DNA of 23,649 bases, from positions 1 through 23,649 of IMG/VR virus record IMGVR_UViG_3300042731_008445. One strand, written 5' to 3'. The position numbers and the translations under genes are program-made. This document shows, piece by piece, positions 1-4,723 of this stretch. The stretch is from a virus. The number at the start of each line of letters is the position of its first letter. The first letter of the stretch is position 1. The notes beneath the pieces were generated by a model, which was given only the letters and a program-made list of their open reading frames with translations, was not told the DNA's origin and did not search any database.

Positions 1-644
1 TTATATACCCAAATATCCTTTGCTCTCCAATCATAAATAGGATAAACATTATAAACCAAGCTTACTACATGAGTAGTATACATTTTCCCTCTAAATGTTT
101 TTTTCCCCTCAAATCTAATTGTTCGATATCTATGTAATGACTCATCAGCTCGAATACCAACTAAACAAGCTGTATTTTCACCCTTTCCATACCATTTACC
201 AAAAGCTGGAACAAACTCTTCGAACTCCATACCTATTTTAAAAAAATCAAAATAATTAATATCTGTTATAGATTCTTTTGGAGGTTGCCTAACCCAATCT
301 TTATTTTTCTCCCAACACATCCATTTAGGTTCATATTGACTAACTGCATTTCTTAATGATATTGGTAGACATACCCAATATAAATCAATATTATTTTTAT
401 ATAATTCTACAATTTCATATATATGTTCAATTGTTAATTTATATTGCGCTTCCAAATCAACTATTAACACTCCTATTTTTCTATTTCTTTTAATTGCTTC
501 ATCCATACACAAATGTAACATTACAGTCGAATCTTTGCCTCCTGAAAAAGACAAATATATTTTTTCAAAATTATCAAAAACATATTTTATCCTTTCAATT
601 GAAGCGTCTAAAACATTAATTTTTTTATAGTTCTTATTCGGCAT
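1..644 (-). CDS. PAPS reductase/ATP-PPase family protein, IbrA/YbdN-like (C terminus outside window)
   Basis: I translated this from the minus strand because the gene runs off the left edge. ATG at 644-642 is preceded by AAGGA about 9 nt upstream and overlaps the end of the upstream gene by 11 nt, so the two are probably translationally coupled. The N terminus carries the PP-loop SGGKDST (residues 34-40) of the adenine nucleotide alpha-hydrolase fold. Further on are the blocks SLRNAVS, EPKWMCWEKNKDWVRQ, FFKIGMEFEEFVPAFGKWY, TACLVGIRADESLHRYR and YPIYDWRAKDIWVY, the pattern of the IbrA/YbdN (DUF3440-type) branch rather than of the assimilatory CysH enzyme. Members are common on phages and islands, usually next to an IbrB/ParB-like protein, so such a gene may lie just outside the window. 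The reaction is unknown for this branch; nucleotide binding is the safe statement. About 214 residues are visible. Confidence 0.88.
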   Translation of the reverse strand, partial: MPNKNYKKINVLDASIERIKYVFDNFEKIYLSFSGGKDSTVMLHLCMDEAIKRNRKIGVLIVDLEAQYKLTIEHIYEIVELYKNNIDLYWVCLPISLRNAVSQYEPKWMCWEKNKDWVRQPPKESITDINYFDFFKIGMEFEEFVPAFGKWYGKGENTACLVGIRADESLHRYRTIRFEGKKTFRGKMYTTHVVSLVYNVYPIYDWRAKDIWVY

Positions 645-951
645 ATTTCACATCCTTGAAATATTTTACAATATAACCAACATTAATTTCTTTTAATTCC
701 CCATATAAAACCTTATAGTATTTAACGTTTTGTATATATTCTGATTTTTCATAAATTTCTACCAAATCACCATCTTCGCCATCAAAATAATAATCATAGT
801 AAATATGTTTGGCTGAACATTCACTTATAAATCGATATTGTTTCATTTGCTTGTCAAAAGTATTATCTTTTTTTATTCCCTTAATAATAGATGCTGTTAC
901 TTTAATATTATCTCTATAACCTCCGCGCAAAAAAAATGTTGTTATTTTCAT
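634..951 (-). CDS. hypothetical protein, 105 aa
   Basis: I do not recognise this family. It is a mixed-charge soluble protein rich in Tyr, Lys and Asp, with no signal peptide or membrane segment; a central DYYFDGEDGDLVEIYEK acidic stretch stands out. The start ATG overlaps the stop of the upstream 110-aa gene as ATGA, and AAAGGA lies just upstream, so coupling is likely. Its own end overlaps the start of the PAPS-reductase-like gene by 11 nt. This places three genes (110 aa, 105 aa, PAPS-reductase-like) in one operon, and suggests the small proteins belong to the same function or regulatory unit. No function is assigned. Confidence 0.72.
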   Translation of the reverse strand: MKITTFFLRGGYRDNIKVTASIIKGIKKDNTFDKQMKQYRFISECSAKHIYYDYYFDGEDGDLVEIYEKSEYIQNVKYYKVLYGELKEINVGYIVKYFKDVKYAE

Positions 952-1280
952 ATATAATCCTTTATTTTTTCATTTTTAGAAAGCATTTTAACTGTGTCTC
1001 TGAATAAGTCTATAATATTATTTAACTCTTGTATTTTGACTTCCTTAATAATTAATCCATCAGATATTCTCATTGTATAATTAATCATTGATGACAATTC
1101 TTTAGGATTATAAAACCAATCATCAATAATATTTTCAGACCATAACCAACCTAAGTCGTAAGCTATTTGATACCCTTCAATTTTCTTGTAATAACATTTA
1201 GAAATATTTATAGGTCTTTTAAATTGTGCAAAATATTCTTTTACTGTTTTTATATTTTCTATTATTTTTTCATTTTTCAT
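948..1280 (-). CDS. hypothetical protein, 110 aa
   Basis: Unrecognised. It is a soluble, helix-rich protein of 110 residues with an aromatic centre (LGWLWSENIIDDWFYNPKEL) and no export signal. The start at MKNEKII is preceded by AGAGGC about 7 nt upstream. The gene follows the 194-aa gene after a 76-nt gap in which I see no convincing terminator or promoter, so it is probably co-transcribed from the promoter at 1976-2004. It overlaps the next gene by 4 nt (ATGA). No function is assigned. Confidence 0.7.
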   Translation of the reverse strand: MKNEKIIENIKTVKEYFAQFKRPINISKCYYKKIEGYQIAYDLGWLWSENIIDDWFYNPKELSSMINYTMRISDGLIIKEVKIQELNNIIDLFRDTVKMLSKNEKIKDYI

Positions 1281-1356
1281 TATAAGCCTCTAAAATAGTT
1301 CCGCATATTCTAATACCTTAATTAATATTATTCGCTTGATTTCATTTTCATCTTTT

Positions 1357-1941
1357 TTATTTTTTCAAATCAAAATCGGAAACATCATGTGTTGCATTAT
1401 CACCGCATTTTTCACAATGTATTTTTCTAATTAACACTTTCGCATAATTATCACTGGAACCCATTCTATCTTTTTCGTATTTAATTGTATATTTATGATT
1501 ACAACATTCTTTCAATTCCATTATTAACTTACTTTTTTCATGTTCTCCCGCGTGAAAAAGTCCTTCATCTTCGCCTTCATTTTGGTATTTATTTTTGAAA
1601 TTATTGATTTTGTTTACCATTTCATTATACTTATTTTCATCTGCATTTATATTTTTTCGAATGGGATATTTTCCGTCTAAGAATTTCATTAATGGCGCAT
1701 ATTCAATTTTTTCTTCAGCTTCTCGTTTTTCTTTTTCTTCATTTTCTATATTTTTTTCTTCGCGATATAATTCTGATCTGATATCGTCGATATTATCTAG
1801 TATTTCTTTTTTATTCTTCTTAATTATTGCTATCATTTTTTCTCGCTCGGCTTTCTGCATCCAGCTAATGTTAGCCCTTAACTCTCCACGATATACTAGC
1901 CCGCATCTTCTAATTAATTCTTTCATTTCTTTTCTTTCCAT
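1357..1941 (-). CDS. coiled-coil protein with C-terminal Cys/His cluster, 194 aa
   Basis: Starts at MERKEMKEL, 9-16 nt after the long purine ribosome site GGAGGAAGGGG, and has its own near-consensus promoter (1976-2004). The N-terminal 50 residues (GLVYRGELRAN, then KAEREKMIAIIKKNKKEIL) loosely resemble the small TubC-N-like helical module seen at the start of some phage and replication proteins; this is a weak likeness. Residues about 50-85 are a highly charged coiled coil (EEKNIENEEKEKREAEEK). The C terminus has CCNHKYT and HCEKCGDNATH, which could bind a metal ion. It is probably a cytosolic nucleic-acid or regulatory protein; function unknown. It heads the transcript that continues into the 110-aa, 105-aa and PAPS-reductase-like genes. 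Confidence 0.75.
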   Translation of the reverse strand: MERKEMKELIRRCGLVYRGELRANISWMQKAEREKMIAIIKKNKKEILDNIDDIRSELYREEKNIENEEKEKREAEEKIEYAPLMKFLDGKYPIRKNINADENKYNEMVNKINNFKNKYQNEGEDEGLFHAGEHEKSKLIMELKECCNHKYTIKYEKDRMGSSDNYAKVLIRKIHCEKCGDNATHDVSDFDLKK

Positions 1942-2021
1942 TTCCCCTTCCTCCTTTTTTTATTTTGTATAATTAATTATACAAATTATACTGCAATTTG
2001 TCAAGCCCTATCCCAAAAGAA
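1939..2021 (-). repeat. promoter/ribosome-site cassette, copy 2 of 2
   Basis: About 80 bp reaching from the TTTTCTTTTGG motif through the promoter to the GGAGGAAGGGGAAATG start signal. It is nearly identical to 2222-2306, differing mainly between the -10 and the ribosome site and at a few bases upstream of the -35. The duplication carries regulation, not coding sequence. Confidence 0.8.
1976..2004 (-). promoter_or_regulatory. consensus sigma-70 promoter with inverted repeat (cassette copy 2)
   Basis: On the minus strand TTGACA (2004-1999), a 17-bp spacer and TATAAT (1981-1976) match the consensus at all 12 positions. The spacer and flanks contain the inverted repeat ACAAATT-7 nt-AATTTGT, which would place a dimeric repressor between the -35 and -10. 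It drives the 194-aa gene. The same promoter plus ribosome-site block recurs at 2222-2306. Confidence 0.85.
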
Positions 2022-2023
2022 AA

Positions 2024-2224
2024 TTAACTCAATTTATTGCAAAAATTAATAAAATCTTTTTTTGATTGATATTCTAACATTTTTTCTTCTAAAATTTTTA
2101 ATCCTTCTTCAAAAATAATGTCTCCAGATTCCGTGTGTAATTTATCAATTTTTTCTAAAACTTCCTTTAGCATTGGGATACTTAGTGATTTTATTTTGGC
2201 TCTGAGTAACTCTAATTTATTCAT
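2024..2224 (-). CDS. hypothetical helical protein, 66 aa
   Basis: I place the start at MNKLELLRAK (ATG 2224-2222), directly after GGAGGAAGGGG. A longer reading to 2287 would run through the promoter at 2259-2287 and is rejected. The 66-residue product is predicted to be mostly amphipathic helix (LLRAKIKSLSIPMLKEVLEK, then ILEEKMLEYQSKKDF), with no signal peptide or membrane segment. It is unrecognised; small helical proteins with a private promoter in phages are often regulators or host-takeover factors, but nothing here proves that. The gene ends just before the second promoter cassette and could be a single-gene transcript or read into the 194-aa gene. Confidence 0.68.
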   Translation of the reverse strand: MNKLELLRAKIKSLSIPMLKEVLEKIDKLHTESGDIIFEEGLKILEEKMLEYQSKKDFINFCNKLS

Positions 2225-2306
2225 TTCCCCTTCCTCCTTTTTAATTTTGTTATAACATATTATACAAATTATACTGCAATTTGTCAAGTTCTATACCAAA
2301 AGAAAA
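2222..2306 (-). repeat. promoter/ribosome-site cassette, copy 1 of 2
   Basis: Nearly identical to 1939-2021. It begins in the T-rich tail of the terminator at 2298-2371 and ends at the ATG of the 66-aa gene. Shared elements in order are TTTTCTTTTGG, TTGACA, ACAAATT/AATTTGT inverted repeat, TATAAT and GGAGGAAGGGGAAATG. Confidence 0.8.
2259..2287 (-). promoter_or_regulatory. consensus sigma-70 promoter with inverted repeat (cassette copy 1)
   Basis: TTGACA at 2287-2282, 17-bp spacer, TATAAT at 2264-2259: a 12/12 match. It carries the same ACAAATT (2264-2270) and AATTTGT (2278-2284) inverted repeat as the second copy, so both promoters could share a repressor. It drives the 66-aa gene. Confidence 0.85.
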
Positions 2307-2371
2307 GCCTACCTAATACTAAGTTTTTTCAAACTACGGCATGTAGCCGACCTTCATATTAAGTAGGCTTT
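2298..2371 (-). terminator. intrinsic terminator ending the 2574-2298 RNA
   Basis: Arms 2304-2312 and 2363-2371 pair over 9 bp (AAAGCCTAC with GTAGGCTTT). After one mismatch, 2314-2318 pairs with 2357-2361 over 5 more bp. The minus-strand product ends in TTTTCTTTT at 2306-2298. The loop holds a further small hairpin, CGGC-TACAT-GCCG (2337-2349), so it is larger than a minimal terminator and may be part of the RNA fold. Confidence 0.75.
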
Positions 2372-2574
2372 GACTTTTCCGACTATAACTTGCCGGTGGG
2401 GTTAGGCAAATTAAAAACTGCTTGAGTTTTTGTCGACGGAAAAGAACCTTTCACATATAACCCCCGCTACGCAGTGATTATATATCTGCTGGGGATGTAT
2501 GTCTACAACCCCGCTACTTTTTCTACCTAGCTTTCGAGAAGACTAGGTACTGGAAGTGATAACTTCCAGGATAC
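2298..2574 (-). ncRNA. candidate structured phage RNA of about 275 nt, unknown class
   Basis: The 386-nt gap between the endolysin gene and the 66-aa gene has a near-perfect promoter, a GC-rich structured body and a terminator, with no credible ORF. Hairpins in minus-strand order are: CTGGAAG/CTTCCAG (2569-2563 with 2556-2550); TACCTAG/CTAGGTA (2549-2543 with 2530-2524); GGGG-T-TGTA/TACA-T-CCCC (2512-2491); GCAG/CTGC (2489-2471); CTTTTCCG/CGGAAAAG (2444-2437 with 2381-2374). The last encloses AAAAACT/AGTTTTT (2431-2413) and TTGCC/GGCAA (2409-2390), making a three-way junction. The terminator fold follows. Loop 2398-2404 can pair with 2458-2464 (pseudoknot). I checked it by eye against tmRNA and 6S features and found none. 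Function unknown; ends are estimated from the promoter and terminator. Confidence 0.75.
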
Positions 2575-2581
2575 AATATAT

Positions 2582-2610
2582 ATAATACTACATATAACAA
2601 TTTTTGTCAA
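2582..2610 (-). promoter_or_regulatory. sigma-70 promoter of the 275-nt RNA
   Basis: TTGACA at 2610-2605, 17-bp spacer and TATTAT at 2587-2582 match consensus at 11 of 12 positions. The -35 begins at the very next base after the endolysin stop codon (2611-2613). Predicted start of transcription is near 2574. Confidence 0.82.
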
Positions 2611-2982
2611 CTATTTTTTCTTCAACTGAAAATGCGGGTAGTCTTTAAATGTTTGCCAATTGCCTCCCCATTCTAAGACAATAAAAGATTGTTTTGCAAT
2701 TGTTAATACAACACCAGCCATTTGATAGAATCTATTGATATTATGCCAATCAATAGGATATGGCACTATATCAATTGCAGTCGATGGGGTTTTATTATGC
2801 CTACTATTAGGATATATTAATTTAGAAAACCCTTGTCGATAAGCTTTATTCTGTTCTTGTTCGCTTCTGTGCCCACACACAACACTAAAATTATAATACT
2901 TGATTGCTTTTTCCATAACAATTTGAATATCAAGATGGCAAGTAGCAAGTCTGGTCTGTGATAATTTACTAAATTTTGGCAT
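2611..2982 (-). CDS. endolysin, M15-family zinc peptidase (VanY/T5-endolysin type)
   Basis: This 123-residue protein has the zinc-ligand pattern of M15 peptidases: H62 and D71 in SRHNKTPSTAID, and H117 in the DYPHF motif, with D114 in the position of the catalytic acid of the T5 L-alanyl-D-glutamate endopeptidase. The early HRSEQEQNKAYRQGFSK segment is the substrate-side loop region of this family. Length fits single-domain phage endolysins. It would cut peptidoglycan stem peptides at the end of infection. No signal peptide is present, so release needs a holin, and candidates lie just upstream in the same operon. The start lies 2 nt after the stop of the XhlA-like gene, with only a weak ribosome site (GGT), suggesting coupling. 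Confidence 0.9.
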   Translation of the reverse strand: MPKFSKLSQTRLATCHLDIQIVMEKAIKYYNFSVVCGHRSEQEQNKAYRQGFSKLIYPNSRHNKTPSTAIDIVPYPIDWHNINRFYQMAGVVLTIAKQSFIVLEWGGNWQTFKDYPHFQLKKK

Positions 2983-2984
2983 GA

Positions 2985-3455
2985 TTATTTACCAATTATT
3001 TCTTTTGTAATTTTTAAAAAAAGCAAAGTCAAACCACCTAAAGAAGCAAACACTCCAACACAAGTTGCAACTAATGTAATTAATATCATTGCAACACGAT
3101 CTTTTAAATGCTTATTGAAAGCCTTTATTTCAGCAGAATTCTTATCAATAGCCGCCTTATCAGATAACCTTGCCTGCTCATTTGTATATGAAACACTGCT
3201 TATTGTTTTAAGTGTTTCTCTAATAATTTGCAAGTCATAAGATAACTCTTTTAAACGTATACTAAAACTTGCATTACTGACATTCATTGTTCGCATCTCT
3301 TTTTCTAAGCTATCAATTTTAGACAATGTATCTACTTGAAATTTTTTAGTATATTTTTTTTCTTCTTTTAATGAATTTTTTAAATTTTCGATCTCATTTT
3401 CAAAATATGAAAATTTCTTAACGCATTCAACATTCATTTTACAGTTAATCGGCAT
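2985..3455 (-). CDS. XhlA-like coiled-coil protein with C-terminal membrane segment, 156 aa
   Basis: Residues about 15-110 form a long coiled coil (FENEIENLKNSLKEEKKY onwards), followed by one strong transmembrane segment at about 118-146 (VAMILITLVATCVGVFASLG, then GLTLLFLKI) and a short basic end. This layout resembles haemolysin XhlA-type lysis accessory proteins and other C-anchored phage lysis proteins, though it is longer than typical XhlA (about 90 aa). It sits between a lipoprotein and the endolysin and has GAGG upstream of the ATG, which supports a role in lysis, as holin helper or inner-membrane spanin component. The exact role is inferred from layout and position. Confidence 0.72.
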   Translation of the reverse strand: MPINCKMNVECVKKFSYFENEIENLKNSLKEEKKYTKKFQVDTLSKIDSLEKEMRTMNVSNASFSIRLKELSYDLQIIRETLKTISSVSYTNEQARLSDKAAIDKNSAEIKAFNKHLKDRVAMILITLVATCVGVFASLGGLTLLFLKITKEIIGK

Positions 3456-3456
3456 C

Positions 3457-3939
3457 TCAAAACCTCAGTAAAAATAAAAAGTAAGGATTATCAATATACA
3501 TAGCTCCTAACTCAACAGGTATTTTTTCAAAAAATCTATAGCTAATACCACCGCCATATTTGCCTTTTAAATCACTTATTCCTATTAATGACCAACGCCT
3601 TACATCCGGCTCAAAATCAGGGTATACAGGCTTTGTAATGCTACCATTGTCGACATATTCTATAATTGTATCACCTTTAATATACTTAACTACTTCTTTT
3701 ATTATAACTTCACCGTTAGTTTTTTTTGTAGTTGTTTTTGTTCTTGTTTCTGTCGCAGGTTTTATTACTTTTTTTGTCTCGCCCAAATCCTCTTTAGCTG
3801 GGTTTTTTAAAGCATCTTTTCTTATTTCATTATTACTTTGTTTTTCCTTTAAAATTAATTCTGCTTTCCTACAACTTGATACACTAAAGATATTAGCAGT
3901 AACTAAGCCTAAAATTGTTATTATTAGATATTTTTTCAT
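3457..3939 (-). CDS. lysis-cassette lipoprotein with barrel-like C terminus, 160 aa
   Basis: The N terminus is a lipoprotein signal with a relaxed lipobox SVSSC (Cys23). A Lys/Thr-rich, probably disordered linker follows (ATETRTKTTTKKTNGEV). The last 60 residues read as alternating beta strands ending in a terminal Phe (YGGGISYRFFEKIPVELGAM, then LFLLRF), like the last strands of an outer-membrane barrel. Mature lipoproteins in lysis cassettes are often outer-membrane spanin subunits (Rz1/o-spanin), and the XhlA-like neighbour could be the inner partner. That is inference; the barrel-like tail is not typical of classical Rz1. The start MKKYLII follows AGAGGTTTC. Confidence 0.7.
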   Translation of the reverse strand: MKKYLIITILGLVTANIFSVSSCRKAELILKEKQSNNEIRKDALKNPAKEDLGETKKVIKPATETRTKTTTKKTNGEVIIKEVVKYIKGDTIIEYVDNGSITKPVYPDFEPDVRRWSLIGISDLKGKYGGGISYRFFEKIPVELGAMYIDNPYFLFLLRF

Positions 3940-3967
3940 GAAACCTCTTTGTTTACTATTTTGAAAA

Positions 3968-4177
3968 CTATTTTTGCTTAAGTGTCTTCACACTTAACAA
4001 CCCTACAATAAATGGGACAGTGATGCTTATGAATTGAATCATAATTGTATACTGCTTATGACTAATTAATAACATAGTTACAATAAACAAAAATATAATC
4101 AATAAAAAAGAACACATCTTGCTTGCACTCGTCGAAAAAGTGCTTAATCCTGTTTCTATAATTTCTTTTAATTTCAT
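3968..4177 (-). CDS. putative holin, two transmembrane helices, 69 aa
   Basis: I start this at MKLKEIIE (4177) because TTGGAGG lies 7 nt upstream of that ATG; a start 10 codons earlier lacks a ribosome site. The 69-residue product has two hydrophobic helices at about 21-38 (MCSFLLIIFLFIVTMLLI) and 43-63 (YTIMIQFISITVPFIVGLLS), a short turn between them and a basic C terminus (KTLKQK). Size and topology fit class II-type holins, which form inner-membrane holes to release the endolysin. Position just upstream of the lipoprotein, XhlA-like and endolysin genes supports this. Confidence 0.72.
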   Translation of the reverse strand: MKLKEIIETGLSTFSTSASKMCSFLLIIFLFIVTMLLISHKQYTIMIQFISITVPFIVGLLSVKTLKQK

Positions 4178-4206
4178 TATTTTACCTCCAATTATTAATA
4201 ATTGCA

Positions 4207-4722
4207 TTACAATTTTCTTCCTGAAAATTCACCATTTTGATCTTCAACAACTCTTTCATCCCAGTTTGCCCATCCGCCAAAAGAAGTATCTGGAGGAGTA
4301 ATTTTGATTTTCTCACCATTTATTTCTGCTTCGTAGGGTTGAAAATGTTTAGCTCTTTCTGCTTCATCAATAAGGTAAGGCTCTATAATATTTTCTTCTT
4401 CATCCGCGATCGGCAATATTTTATATTTATACAATCCATTTATTTTGTCTTCTTCTGATCTTACATCTTTCGCCCTAAAACCATATCTAACACCATTCCT
4501 TTTTCTGACATCACATATTTTAGGTTCTTTATTCAATGAAATTAAAAAATCTATTAATGCTGGGATATTCTCACTAGGCATAATCCCAACAATTAATTGT
4601 CTACCTTCATAATCACGTCCAACGTGTATTCTTTGCTCTACTTTGAATTCTTTATATTTTCGTCGATGACCATCATTAAAATATGGTGGGATAAGCTCTG
4701 TAAAATATATTATAACTTCCAA
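4207..4722 (-). CDS. hypothetical phage protein, 171 aa
   Basis: Starts with TTG (4722-4720) behind AGGAGG, which is itself encoded by the last Gly-Gly codons of the upstream 835-aa gene; the stop and start are 1 nt apart, so coupling is likely. The protein is soluble and charged, with no signal peptide. The first 70 residues look alpha/beta (RIHVGRDYEGRQLIVGIMPS), and the C-terminal third is an extended segment with PPDTSFGGWANWDERVV. I do not recognise the family. Between the large fibre-like protein and the lysis genes it could be a fibre assembly or adaptor protein, but nothing in the sequence shows it. Confidence 0.72.
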   Translation of the reverse strand: MEVIIYFTELIPPYFNDGHRRKYKEFKVEQRIHVGRDYEGRQLIVGIMPSENIPALIDFLISLNKEPKICDVRKRNGVRYGFRAKDVRSEEDKINGLYKYKILPIADEEENIIEPYLIDEAERAKHFQPYEAEINGEKIKITPPDTSFGGWANWDERVVEDQNGEFSGRKL

Positions 4723-4723
4723 T

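Noticed and set aside
1595-1972. Plus-strand open frames such as 1595-1972, 3560-3964, 8432-8707, 14480-14854 and 17418-17915
   Set aside because: They lie antisense to well-supported genes, have no ribosome sites of the kind used here, and their products are Ile/Leu/Phe/Ser-rich mirror images of Lys/Asn/Glu-rich genes.
2225-2287. Upstream extension of the 66-aa gene to an ATG at 2287
   Set aside because: The added codons cover the -35 and -10 of a consensus promoter, and the better start has a GGAGGAAGGGG ribosome site.
2298-2574. tmRNA, group I intron, 6S or self-cleaving ribozyme as identity of the structured RNA
   Set aside because: I found no acceptor/T-arm, no intron core with flanking split gene, no long hairpin with a central bubble, and no hammerhead core. 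This was by eye only; a covariance search could change it.
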